Of a DNA stretch of 64,000 nt, positions 22,401-34,000 are shown in pieces. The position numbers and the translations under genes are program-made. Source of the DNA: Porodaedalea pini (lineage: Eukaryota > Basidiomycota > Agaricomycetes > Hymenochaetales > Hymenochaetaceae); assembly GCA_002794775.1 (NCBI GenBank), contig NBAY01000038.1, positions 248,001 through 312,000 of the forward strand, written 5' to 3'. Under the pieces are notes generated by a model, which saw only the letters and a list, made by a program, of their open reading frames with translations, made no database searches and was not told the origin of the DNA. The number at the start of each line of letters is the position of its first letter. The first letter of the stretch is position 1.

Positions 22401-24648
22401 TAGTGCCCTCGCCACCGTGTTTGCCGCCCCGATCACACAAAGCACGCCTCATATATATGTCTCTATGCTCCCTCTTACAAAGGAGGATTCGGTGGTCTCA
22501 GCTCATTATTCGAAGCAAGTGTTCTCTTCGCTACAGGTGGATCGAATAGGAACGAAAATGGCACCACTATGGCTAAAAGTGTTAGAAGGGCACACGGATG
22601 CTGTCTGGTCTGTCGCCTTCTCGCCAGATGGTAGGCGCATCGTCTCGGGCTCCGCCGATAGGACGATTATGATATGGGACGCGGAGAGTGGGGAGGCCGT
22701 CTCTCAGCCTTTTGAAGGGCATGAGCATGGTGTCAGCTCCGTGGCCTTCTCACTAGATGGAACGCGTATTGTCTCGGGATCCTGGGATAATACGATCAGA
22801 GTGTGGGACACAGAGAGTGGGGAAGTGGTCTCCGGGCCCTTTGAGGGGCACTCGGATGCTATCGAATCAATCGCCTTTTCTCCTGATGGAACACGCATTG
22901 CTTCATGCTCCACCGATGAAACGGTAAGAGTTTGGTGTGCGGAGACCGGGCAGGTTGTTTCCGAACCTTTTGAAGGGCATACGAACCTTATTAGCTCTGT
23001 CGCCTTCTCGCCTGACGGGAAGCATATAGTCTCAGGCTCCGGCGATAAGACAATCAGAGTCTGGGATGCAGAGACAGGGCAGACCGTTCTCGGGCCTCTC
23101 ATAGGACACACGGACAATGTCTCTTCTGTCGCTTTCTCCCCAAGCGGAACGCGCGTCGTCTCGGGCTCGTGGGATAAGTCGATCAGAATCTGGGACTTGG
23201 AGTCTGGAGACGTTGTTTGCGATCCTTTTGAAGGGCACACGGATCGTGTCTACTGTGTCGCCTTCTCGCCAGATGGATCGCGTATCGCCTCGGGATCCAG
23301 AGATGACACGATCAGGATTTGGGATGTGGAGTCTGGCGAGGTCGTCTCCGGCCCTTTTGAAGGGCATACAAACATCATCTTGTCCGTCGCCTTCTCACCT
23401 GATGGCAGACGGATCATCTCCAGCTCTCATGATAAGACGGTCAGAATCTGGGACGCGGGGATCGGCAAGGTCGTCATCGGGTCTTCCGAAGGGCATAAAG
23501 ATACCGCGTACTCTGTGGCCTTCTCGCCAGACGGTCGTCACATCGTCTCAGGCTCTGGGGACAAGACAATCAGAATTTGGGATGTAAAGAGTGGCAAAGC
23601 CGTTGGCAATCCCTTTGAGGGTCATACTGACCATATCCGGTCCGTTGCCTTTTCTCCCGATGGAAAACGCATTGTCTCGGGCTCCAACGACAAGACGATC
23701 AGAGTTTGGGATGCGGACAGTGGCGAAGCTGTTTCAGGGCCTTTCGAAGGGCACACGGGTACCGTTCATTCCGTCGCTTTCTCACCTGACGGTGCGCGCA
23801 TCGTCTCGGGCTCCAGTGATAATACGGTCATTGTTCGGAATGCAGAGAGCGGGGAGGTCATTGCTGGGCCTTTCGACGAGCATACTGATACAATTCATTC
23901 CGTCGCCTTCTCGCCAGATGGAACCCGCGTTGCGTCAGGCTCCGAGGATGACACAATCATTGTCTGGAATGCAGAGAGCGGGGAGGTCGTTGCTGGGCCT
24001 TTCAACGGGCACACTAATACAATTCGTTCCGTCACCTTCTCGCCAGATGGGATGTGCATTGCGTCGGGCTCCAATGATAACACAATCATTATTTGGAATG
24101 CAGAGAATGGGGAGGTTGTTTCCGGGCCTTTCAGGAGGCATACGTACCTCGTCTACTGCGTGGCCTTCTCGCCTAATGGAGAATGCATCGTCTCTGGCTC
24201 GCTGGATAAGACAATCATTGTTTGGAATGCAGAGAACGGGCAGATTGTTGCTGGGCCTTTCGAAGGGCACACTGCAGGTGTCCACTCCGTTGCCTTCTCG
24301 CTAGATGGAATACATATAGTCTCCGGCTCCAGCGATAAGACAATCAGGGTTTGGGACGTGGCAAGGGGAGAGATCATTTCGAGGCTATTTGGCGAGTATA
24401 CAGACCCCTCACTATCTGTCGTCTTATCGGCTAACAACGAAGACTTTGCGAATTGGATATTGAATGAAAACGGGTGGATATTGGGCCCTCACAGCGAATT
24501 GCTCTTATGGGTTCCTCCTGATATTCGTCCCACACTTTGGCTTCCACAAAACACGGCCATTTTAAGCTGTGCGTTTTCGACTAAACTGGACTTCAGCAAT
24601 GTCGTACATGGCGGGCGCTGGCAGGGATGCGTGATGCCATTTGAATGA
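19411..24648 (+). CDS. NLR-like STAND protein: C2 - helical region - NACHT - 14 WD40, one-base frameshift in NACHT
   Basis: Exons: 19411-19435, 19490-19634, 19687-19823, 19884-20170, 20223-20273, 20333-20531, 20583-20729, 20782-22315, 22358-24648. With one base removed at the T4 run 21057-21060, they sum to exactly 1605 codons. Order: C2-like domain (VIRVEGVQWEHHFHS...KSPTWDETFTL), a helical linker, NACHT ATPase with Walker A GVPGSGKST (about 20922-20950) and Walker B ILVILDALDEC (about 21211-21245), TSRPEGD, and a winged-helix-like region. The WD40 array follows, then the tail LLLWVPPDIRP. As read, the extra T creates TAA at 21060-21062, cutting the protein just after Walker A. The last donor must be GTACAT at 22316; the stronger GTGAGT four bases earlier breaks frame. 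Family members are cytosolic sensors in fungal heterokaryon incompatibility and immunity; this role is inferred here. Confidence 0.85.
22585..24390 (+). repeat. 14 tandem WD40 repeats, each exactly 129 nt
   Basis: Fourteen units of 43 codons run from EGHTDAVWSVAFSPDG at 22585 to ...EIISRLF at 24390 (14 x 129 = 1806 nt) without a single insertion or deletion. Fourteen blades fit two seven-bladed propellers. Units 1-9 read TIR(V/I)WD at the blade end, and units 10-13 read T(I/V)I(V/I)WN (VRN in unit 10). Unit 14 returns to TIRVWD, so there are two sub-families. Variable positions cluster just after EGHT (DAV, NLI, DNV, DRV, TGV). Confidence 0.92.
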
Positions 24649-25302
24649 GACTGTATTCTAGATTCCGTTGTATTGTACGCATCGCTTTCTTGCTATCCCG
24701 TGGATTAGTGGACATTCTGTTTTGTACGCTTCATAAGCCTATTACTGTATATTCAATGGAAGTCTCCCGAGTTCTAGTTCTAGATGTTATAGAAACTTTG
24801 ATTTTGTCTTAAGAGGGGTTACTCTGGATTTTGACTTGATTGAATGGAGTATGATGAACAAAAAGTCTGCAAAGCTTCTGTTTGTTTGCGCGTTGTTAAT
24901 GTTATGTGCCTTTATGCATCGATGGTCCGACGAATGCCTCGTGTTTCCATCTTCGTCCAGGGGCGCGTATTCAATTGTGCATATATACTCTCGCAGATTA
25001 TATTTATTGCAGAGCCGATGAGACCTTGCTATTAAGTGTTAACACTACATATATAGTCCGGATCGCGACTCCAGTGGAGTCTGTTCCCGTCCGGGGACGC
25101 CCTCGCCACCCCGGACGAGGACGCGAGACGAAATGGTGCTGTACAGACACCAGTATAAGCTTAAAAGCGCGCAGAAATAATCCAATATTCAAGCTACACA
25201 GTATTCGCGAGAAGAGGCCGTACTCATGAAAAGGTCAAAACACCTGTTCTCCGCTACATTCTAAATGTTCATATGCTTACAGTCGTCACCTGTCCACCAC
25301 AC
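24649..25302. other. Intergenic between the NLR gene and the linked minus-strand frame
   Basis: Holds the NLR 3' end and AT-rich sequence. Open frames here are short and overlapping. Nothing recognised. Confidence 0.45.
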
Positions 25303-25641
25303 TCATCCAAGTCGTACATTACCCAGGCATAGCCGTGAACTCGCCATCGTAAAGCACGCCATGGACTCGTTTCGTTCTACAGTTCTTTTTGGATGTGGCT
25401 TCATGTTCGCGCTGACTTTCGCGAGGATGACGAGAACGCCAAGGCCAGAAAGCTTGCCTCGCGCGTTCTGGGCTGAGTCAATGCCTTCAAAGACGATGGG
25501 GTATGAGAACACTGAAAGGAACCGAAGAAAGACGGTGGCGTGAGGCTTGGCGAGGCCTTCGGCTCTGCGGAGGCGAATGAGAGAAGTGAATGACGACGAC
25601 GACGCATAGACGCTCGATGCCTCGGACACGAAGACGGACAA
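25303..25641 (-). CDS. Small uncharacterised reading frame linked to the NLR gene
   Basis: A 112-codon open frame with SEASSVYASSSSFTSL, then AKPHATVFLRFLSVFSYPIVFEGIDSAQNARGKLSGLGVLVILAKVSANM. The centre is hydrophobic and could form one membrane helix. It opens with a TTG codon and contains only one internal Met, so either an upstream exon exists or it is not translated as drawn. The evidence that it matters is that a diverged copy sits at the same place after the degenerate NLR copy (18500-18925). It converges tail-to-tail with the NLR gene. No known domain. Confidence 0.4.
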   Translation of the reverse strand: MSVFVSEASSVYASSSSFTSLIRLRRAEGLAKPHATVFLRFLSVFSYPIVFEGIDSAQNARGKLSGLGVLVILAKVSANMKPHPKRTVERNESMACFTMASSRLCLGNVRLG

Positions 25642-25833
25642 ACGCAGACACGCAGAAGGCGTGTCCGTTGAGGTTCAGACTAGGTCGGGACTCCGACTTG
25701 AAGGCATCGCCTTTTATCCATATAAACCAAGCACTTCCGAAACAATGCCCCTCCTCACTTAACTTCCTACCGCCATTCCCCCATCTGCACGATTTACGCC
25801 ATCTCTCCCTTTATCCGACGAATTGACTTCGAA

Positions 25834-27790
25834 ATGTGTTCTGCTTGTACTTCTTCACGCATGTCCATCCTGGGCCTCTGGGTAAGCACATCTCCCCCGG
25901 ACCTCCTTTTCCACGCCCATACTGACTCACATCATGTCTCAGCCATATATGTCACTTGTAGATGGCCACGCTGGCGTGCCCTCCACGATTCCCAACATCA
26001 CGAACGAGACCGACAAGCTCGTGCGCTCAACCGAGACTTCCGCTGGCGGAAACTCCCTTTCCTCGCTCTCCCAGAAACCCCATGGCGCCGTTGACGGCGA
26101 GCCGGGTCTATCCATTCAGCTTTCGACGCATACTATGTCCACCGAGGACATCGCGAGGGCAGACAAGACCACGCAATCGACTGAAATCTTCGCAGGCGAA
26201 GAATCCCCAACGCTACCTACTTTGGCGATGAACAACGCCGAGGTCATCATTACTGAGGTCCATTCTTCCTCGGCTCGTTTCGCAAGCGCCGAGGACATCG
26301 CGACTGAAGTCAAGATCCACATTGAAATGTTGACTGAGCCCTCCGCAGGTGAGGACTCTCCGACGCTGTTGTCGTGGAAGCCTGACGGGCCCGACGAGGA
26401 GGAGCCCGGTTCTGGGATGCATCCTTCTTACTCATCACTCTCCGTGTATAAGAACGTTTATCGCGCGCCCGAAACTGGTGCGTCCATCAAGCCTCAGCTG
26501 TCGCGGATCATCGAGGTCGACGAGGACGAGTCGGCTCTCGCACCAATGGGCGCGGCTGCAGACACGTTCGTATACAAGGAGGCCAACGACGCCGAGCCGG
26601 TGCTCGTGGATCGGCGTGCTGGACCCATTGCGCACGGGTTGCTGGGGCTAGGTCTCATCAACGTCCCCGAAGTCCAACGTATGCTGTCGGCCGCCACGCT
26701 TTCGGTGCCGCCGTCGACCTCCGCTCCGGTCGAGTCGAGCTCGTCGACGATCGCGCATGACTTCTTCCATAAGTTCAGTGGTGCTCAAGGAATCGGACTG
26801 GGCTTAACAACACATCCTTCGTTACGGCCTGGTGCTATGTCCACCCAGGACACTTCGGTAGCAGATAATACGTTGCAAGATATTGATGTCCTTGCTGGCG
26901 GGGGCTCCCCGACGCTACGTCCTTGGGCGTCGGACAGTTCCGAGATCACTATCACTGAAGTCCACTCTTTTGACTCGCCTCGCCTCGTGGACTACGAGGA
27001 CTTTGTATGCGAAATCAAGATCGAGGTCGAACCTTCAGCCGAGTCCTACACAGGAGGGGACCCGCCGACGCTGCTTCCTTGGACGTCGGACAGCACCAGG
27101 ATCACTATCACTGAAGCTCACTCATCGTACTCGCCTCGCCTCATAACCGAAAAGGACTTCGTGTGCAAGATCAAGATCGAGGCTGAACCTTCCGCCGAGC
27201 TATACGCAGGACGTGGCTCTCCGACACTACTAGTGAGGAGGTCTGATGGCCCCGACGATGATGCACCCGACCTTGGCGTGCAGCTCTCTCGTCCATCGTT
27301 CTATGGATTTGGACACCCTTCCATGTCTGGGGCTGCCATCAGTTCTCAGCTGTCACTGATCATCGAGGTTGACGAGGACGAGGATGTCTCGCACGAGTCG
27401 ACACCGGCACTAGCGGAGGTGAAGCGCACCATCCCGGATCTGATGGGCGACATCCCCGACACGTTCACACAGGAGGAGGTCATCGAAGCGGAGAAGTTTA
27501 TCGAACAGCTACGCGCTGAGTCGACTGCGCGCGGCGTGCCAGGACTCGGGCTGATCAACGTTCCCGAGCTGACGCTGATGCTGTCTGTCGACACGCTCAC
27601 GGTGCCGCCATCGACGTTAGTTCCGTCGGAGTCCAGCTTCCGGACGATGCCGCTTGACTGGATGGGACCCGCACCTGCGCCTGAGCCGGTGATGCGCCTC
27701 CCGAGGGGAATGCAAGTACGGATGTTCTTCGCTGACGTTGGGGACTGGGTGAAGGGCATGATGATGTGCTCGAGCACGGAGGAGACGTAG
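25834..27790 (+). CDS. Acidic, internally repeated protein of unknown function
   Basis: Either starts at 25834 (exon 25834-25881 joined in phase to 25943-27790, MCSACTSSRMSILGLW-PYMSL) or at the ATG 25934 without splicing. The second gives 618 aa. It is rich in Glu, Asp, Ser, Thr and Pro. Internal repeats are clear: a unit with SPTLLPW, (E/R)ITITE(V/A)HS, SPRL, FVC(E/K)IKIE and PSAE appears twice nearly intact (about residues 315-425) and once diverged (about 90-150). A longer unit with QLS.IIEVDEDE, GLGLINVPE...MLS and TVPPST appears once in each half. The protein thus grew by duplication. No signal peptide or catalytic motif is visible. Probably disordered; function unknown. Confidence 0.7.
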
Positions 27791-28055
27791 AAAGGGGGGG
27801 AGGTCGGACAGGAGAAGGGGAAAGGGGGAAGGGGAGGAGTACTGCCTGAGAGGGGGAAGGAACCGCGCGTCTATTGCTGATCTGGAGTACGGCATGAGGG
27901 TGCAATAAAAGATGAGTTAATTTTGTTGTTCTTTATCCCCTTTCTATTGGCGAGGAGCCGGTACTTGCGATCCGTGGAGAGGGTGTTGGCCACTCCCTCT
28001 CTGTCGACCACGAGTGGCGGCTCCTGCTGCCCTCACGCTCCCGAGGCTGAGTGCT

Positions 28056-28088
28056 CTGCTCGGAGGAACCGGCCACTCCTCCGAGCAG
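28056..28088. terminator. Perfect 12-bp stem, 9-base loop hairpin
   Basis: CTGCTCGGAGGA, loop ACCGGCCAC, TCCTCCGAGCAG. It lies 266 bases after the stop of the preceding gene. Fungal RNA polymerase II does not use such hairpins for termination, so the label is only positional. It may be a repeat end or RNA structure. Confidence 0.25.
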
Positions 28089-28428
28089 ATCAGCTAGCTT
28101 CAGGGTCATGAGGGTTTCCTTCCCTTCCCTTTCCCCTCCCCTTCCTTTCCTTTTTGATTGCTTTCCGCTATGCGCGGCCTCGGTTGATCTGCCGGCGGGG
28201 GTCGTCGCAGCGCTTTTGCAAGTTGCTGACCATTCTAATTTATTCCCAGATCACACCTCGTCGGTGCTGTCGTCGTCGTTCGTTGCTGGTCACAACGTCG
28301 ATGACAGTGCCGACAGCGCCTCGCAGACCGGCCGCGCGTGGTCCTTCGAAAAAAATTAAAATCGAAAAAAAAACAACCGAAAAAGCCAAAATCAAAATCA
28401 AAAAAAAAAGAAAAGAATACTTTACTTC

Positions 28429-28575
28429 GAGCTTTCGGGGGACTGGTCGCCTCTAAAAGAACGCCAAGATAAAAAGTCAAAGTCCGAAGACAAAAACAAA
28501 AAACAAAAACCGAAAAACAAAAACAAAAAATACAAAACAAGAATCTTACGAGCTCTCGAGCGACTGGTCGCCTCT
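28429..28575. repeat. Two 26-base direct repeats in A-rich DNA
   Basis: A motif with GAGCT, then GACTGGTCGCCTCT occurs at 28429-28454 and 28550-28575, 121 bases apart. The A-rich spacer shows CAAAAAC-type units. This looks like an old local duplication. Confidence 0.55.
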
Positions 28576-29224
28576 TTTCCACTCCTGGGTCTCCTTGGAC
28601 GTCTAACTACTACCGCTAATGCTGAAAAAAAAAAAAAAAACTTCGGATGTTTCTTCCTAAACGTCGCTACCGCTCTCGACTATTCCCGCTTTCATTTACT
28701 CTCTTTTCTCTCGTGTTTTCTCACCTTTTTTCTCTCTCTTCTCTTTCTCTTTCCCTCTTTTTCTTTTCCCCTTCCCCTCTTCTGTCTGCTTCTCCCTTTT
28801 CCACTAATTCTTATTCTTATTCTGTGGCTCCCGACCATGTATTGACTCTGCATGGACACATCACGGACTCTCGTTTCCTTTCTATTTTCTTGCCTTGATG
28901 GCTATCATGTTGCGCTTTCTTATCATGTATTGCAGTTCTCCTCATTTATGTGCAGCTTTGACAAATTGTATTTTGCATCTCATCGTATTTTGCATCTCAT
29001 CGTACAACGCTATCGATCTTCTTGACATTGTGCCACTGCAAGTGTCACTGAGAGAAACGAGCCATAAAACACGTATGTTGTTGAGATTGAGATTGAGTGA
29101 TGAGAATGCATCCTACACCATACTAAAGACTATACATACAAGTTTTTTTGCCTTCATTCGTATTCATTTCCAGCAATCGACTCCTCCTTACACCCTACTC
29201 CGAGCTCCACCTCTCCCCACGCAC

Positions 29225-30758
29225 TCAGACATCCTCCAGTCCACCATGTATCGCATGCGTGCCGTGGCCAAGGAGGCCCGCGACTCCCAGCGGCCCGCCT
29301 ACGCCCGTGGCGACGCCGCGCGCGCGGAGCTCTGCATGGTGCGCCTCGACCTCGTCCTGCACGCGCTCGATGGAGCGGAAGTAGCGCACGGTCTTGACGC
29401 GCAGCTCGAGCGTCGCGTCGCCGTCGGCGACGATGAGCGCCCAGGGGTGGTGTTGGATCGCGGAGAGCGTCCACTAGTGGCGTTTCGTGATAGGACGATT
29501 GAGATAGATGGTTTTTACGGGGAGAGAAACAAAAAGGACAAGAGATTAAAAGAAGGGGGGAGAAGAGAAATGAAAGGGGGGCACGCACGAGGTGGTTGAC
29601 GCCCTCCTCGAGCGCCTTGCTGAGCGCGACCGCCTTGCGCTGGCCGGTGACGACGACAACGACCTCGCGTGCGTCGAGCACGGTCCCGACGCCGACGGTG
29701 AGCGCCATGCGCGGCACGGCGTTGATGTCATTCCCGAAGAATCGCGCATTCGCGAGGATGGTGTCGTATGCGAGTGTCTTGATGCGCGTGCGCGAGCGGA
29801 GGGAGGAGCCTGCAATTTGGCACGCGACGTCAGACCATCCGAATTTGGATGTGAAGAAGGGGACGCAACGCACCGGGCTCGTTAAACGCGATGTGTCCGT
29901 CCTCGCCTATCCCGCCGAGGAAGAGCTCGATCCCGCCGACGGAGCGGATGAGCGCCTCATACGCGGCGCACTCGCCGTGCAGGTCCGCTGCCGTCCCGTC
30001 CAGTATGTGGACTTGCGTCGGGGGGATGTCGACTATCCAAATAATGTATCAGCACCCCTATTTTCTGCACAAAAAGAGGAGAGAAAGAGCGCACTGTGAC
30101 TGAAGAACTCGCGGAACATGAAGGTGTGGTACGACTCCGGGTGGTCGCGCGGCAGGCCGACGTACTCGTCCATGTTGAACGTGATGACGTTTTTGAACCT
30201 TTGGAAATTGAGTAGTTAGTGCAAACTGCAGACGAAGGGACGAGTCTGTAGTGCCTGGAAAATGGGAAGAAGTGTCGGACGAGGGAGAAGAAGGCTCAGC
30301 TTCGCAAGTGCTTCGGGATGTTCTCTAAGCAAGTTTCAATAGTCGATTGAAACAGTTCGTTCGTCTTGCTTGATTTCTCCCTCGCCTTCTTCGCGTTCGT
30401 AGAACGCGCATGCCAGATCCAATAGACCCATTTCCGAGTAAAATAAAGAACACGCACGATAGCTTGCCATCCTTGACCATGCGAATGAGGGCCTTGTACG
30501 TCGGAATAGGAGACGAGCCGGTCGGGAGTCCGAGCACGAAGGGACGCTGCGCGGTCGGGTTAAACTCCTTTATCCTGCCCATGCATCAGAGTCAGAATCA
30601 GAGGTCCATCGCTGGAAAGGATACGTAGTGCATACCGCTTGCAGATGTAGTTGGCGGTGTACTCGCCGACGGCGGCGGGGTCGTCGCGGAGGATGAGGCC
30701 TGCGGGGGGCAGAGATGTCAATAATGAGAGAGGGGGAGAAGGGAAGGAACGCACGCAT
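29225..30758 (-). CDS. nagB: Glucosamine-6-phosphate deaminase
   Basis: Seven exons (30758-30755, 30699-30636, 30574-30458, 30198-30095, 30032-29874, 29809-29589, 29473-29225) sum to 918 nt and give 305 aa, near the usual eukaryotic length. The enzyme converts glucosamine-6-phosphate to fructose-6-phosphate plus ammonia, feeding amino sugars from chitin into glycolysis. Signatures: MRLIIRDD-like start (here MRLILRDD), [35 protein letters not shown] (catalytic Asp), [17 protein letters not shown] (Asp-His-Glu active-site group), and [24 protein letters not shown]. The first coding exon holds only ATGC. No other amino-sugar gene lies nearby. Confidence 0.95.
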
Positions 30759-31061
30759 TGTGGTGGATGGCTAGGTGGCAGGAGCAGACGGTGCATGATG
30801 GAAGATAATGGATATACTTATGTAGGCACGGGCACGGGTGTAGACGGATGTGTCGGTGCGTCATCCGAGCGACACTCGGACGCGTGGCACGTGGTCCGCG
30901 GCGGTTCTGTGTGCGCTGGCACGAGTAGTCACACCTTCGCGGCTCACGTCCTTTGCTGCGAAGAATCGCTCATCTATTGATTCTACTCCGCGACTGTAAA
31001 TACATATATTAATATTGCCAGCTCGCGTATCTTCTGTATGAGCGAGTGGAGTGTATCAACT

Positions 31062-34000
31062 TCAATCCCACTGCATCCGCTCCGCATACTCGCGGATCCT
31101 CGACACGAACAGATCCTCAATCTCCGCACCCGCCCCCGTCGCGACCTTCACAATCAGCTCGTTCAGGCCCGTCGACCCCAGGACGTCGACGTGGTCGCTC
31201 GTGTTCGCCCCGCCGCGCGGGATCGTCGGCGTAGGCAGATGCGGAAGCTACAACAACAAACGATTTTCGAGTTGAGTCGGCTAGATGCTAGCAGGAGTGT
31301 GCAGTATGTCACGGACCTCTGTGGTGATGACCTTGATGCCTCCCGGGTTCCAGCGCGCGCGCTTCCACCCCTCCACGCACATCGCGCCCAAGCTCAGCAG
31401 ACTCACAGTCCCGTCGCCCTCTCCGAGCTTCACCCCGTTTTTCGTCTTTCAAAACCGTCAACAATATTAATGCAGAAGATATGCAAGAAAGAAAAATACT
31501 TGCCTTTGGGTACGACTGCTCGTCGGTCACCTCGTAGTCGATCCAGTTCTTCCTAGACAGCGGCATATCGAGCGGTGCGCGCGGACTCGTGCAGTTCGCT
31601 GGATCCACGCACACGGCGTCCTCAGAGTCCGCAGAGGCCTCATCGTACTCGTACTCGCCACGTGCGTACCTGGAGAACAAAGGTGATAAGAGAGAATGAA
31701 GTTGCTCTTGAGTTCATGCATACCAATACGATCTCTACGGATAGAAAAGAGAAATGAGTCAAGGGCTTTCAAATCACGGACGAGCATGCAAACCTCGGTA
31801 TCCTTCCCGTGACCATAGACGCAAAACAACTTCATGGAAGGAGCATTGGGCAGCCTGGACGCGTTTAAAAAAAATCACGGTAGAAAGCATCTCAACAGAA
31901 AAATCACTTACCTCGATTCTAACGGATTACTCCATTTCGTCGGATTGTCATCATTTTCCCGTAGCTTTTTCTCATCGCGTTCAATCCCACACGAATAGTT
32001 GCTCTCCATCATTTTCTTCTCATCGCCATCAGCGTTCCCACTTTCTCAGCATCCACTTAAACCACTGACCTGAAAGCTCACGGGCGCATGCTCCAGTATC
32101 CACGTCCCCGCATCGTCCGCAGTCATGTTCTGCGTATCCGACGGGAGGCTGACGTTCGCGTTCTGCCTGTCATTCGCGTTCTGGCCGAGCAGCTCCGACG
32201 GCCGGAAGGACAGGAAGCTCCCGTGCGACGCGGTGCAATTCGCCGGGTCGTCCGGCGCGTGTGTGTGGTTCCCCCAGATGGCATTACCGCCCTGCATCGG
32301 TGTAATGCGACATTAGTATTTGCAAAAGAGAGCCGGGCAGGATAGGAAAAAATACAGACCTTTATCCACATGCTTGCACTCCCGCCCAGCTCCGGAAGAG
32401 CTTTGCACGCTCCTTGCGCGAGAAGAACCGCTCAAGCACTGTTTTACATGTAGCTACGGCTCATCTCGAGAAAGAGAAGAGAGAAAGGGTACGCACCGTA
32501 CGCTCCGGTCGGATTGAGCTCTACCGTATCCTTCATCTCGCCTGAGAGGAAAGCGGTCATCGCCTTTGGCTGAAAGGGTGTAAGTGGACCGCATTTATCA
32601 GCCGTTTCATTTCACTTACGACGCCCTACAATGAATGAAATCGATGAGACTGGTCAGAAGGATGCAATAGGCGGCGGCTCACCAGGTGCGTTCCTGCTAC
32701 CGCAATAAATGACTCGATGTGGTCCTTGCGTCAAGTCAGTTCGCAATGAGATTAGGAGGGGAAGATTATACAACTAATTCACCTCGACCCAAGTTGGCCC
32801 TCCACCTCCGAAGCGAGACGATTCTACCCATTTGAAGCTGCCCCAACGTAAACGCCTGTGTCTCGATCTACATCTGATTTCTATTGACTCACAAATACTA
32901 AGAATACAACACTGATTAGAAGAGTCGTTTTCTTGAGCTGGAAGGGAAGACGTTACCAAGATGACCTAACAGCAAGCCCGCTTCAATGAACGTGGCGGCA
33001 TGTCAAGGTATTAAGACTGTGCATACCGAGCTCCCCATGGAGTGTGCAACAAGAACGACCTTCTTGTCATGTCGCTTCCTATGTCGAATTGTTAAACATC
33101 GAGATCGAGATCGGCCCGGAGACGTGGCGAACCTTAGTTCCTCGATACTAGACTTCAGCCGGGAGAAGTAGCCGTCTCGCTCTTCTAGGTTCCAGTAGGA
33201 CAGACGCCAGTCGTACGCGGCAAGTAAAAGGTTATTCGTGTCGTATCCGACTACAGCCAGATTCTCGACGATCTTGGACCAAATCCAATAGCCTTGCACG
33301 AATGAAGACGCGGCGTCGATTCCTATGTGCGAAGAATAAGAGGGGAAAACAGATCTTGCGATGTCGTTTTCCTAACATACCCTGCGCTGCGCGTACCTTC
33401 ACTCCAGGAGGGTCCAGACCGGTTACTGGATCGAGGATGACAGCGTTCATCCATTTATCCTTATTGAATGTCACCTGGGAGAGCATGCTGGACATAATCA
33501 GAGCTCAACCATCATCTTCCTTCAAATTGCACGCACTGCAAGCCTCCCCACACCTTCTCCCTGAACCACCCGCGATACTCATCCGAGGTCGACCACGACT
33601 CAAGGCCGGTGGACACGATTCCTGGGACGAGCACTACGGGGTACTCGGCGCGAAGGCCACGGTCGCGCATGCGCTCGCCGACCCGGAACTCACGCCCGTC
33701 GTTGTTAAGTTTCCAAGGCTCGGGTATGCGCGCTTTGAATGCCTCCCACTCGGTCTCGATCCGACCCCAGTCGATGTCGATAGACGGCATAACATTGGAG
33801 AGGAAGGCTCCTATATCCGTCTGAGACTGTTCAAGCAGAATCCCTAATTGGGCGGGCATCTCGAGAGGAGGCGTCGACGGTGCAAGTAGGACTGCTCCGA
33901 CTACGATCCCAACTATAGACGTCGCTTAATTGACAGAAATGTGAAGTCCAATGGAACCGGTTTCACGCACGAAAAATGCCCAGCGGAAAGATAAACTTGC

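Larger units (their letters stand above)
27791..29224. other. Intergenic, low-complexity blocks
   Basis: Purine-rich to 27850, a hairpin at 28056-28088, an A-rich block 28349-28640 carrying two copies of a 26-base motif, a T/C-rich block 28640-28810, then ordinary sequence. It separates a plus-strand gene from the convergent NagB gene. Confidence 0.55.

Noticed and set aside
23117..24304. Long secondary frames inside the WD40 array on both strands
   Set aside because: They are periodic shadows of the 129-nt repeat and carry no independent coding signal.
22585..24390. CRISPR-like array because of regular repeat spacing
   Set aside because: The repeats are protein-coding WD40 units in a eukaryotic gene. 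There is no repeat-spacer structure.
29546..30099. Plus-strand open frames opposite the NagB gene
   Set aside because: GC-rich antisense shadows of conserved NagB exons.
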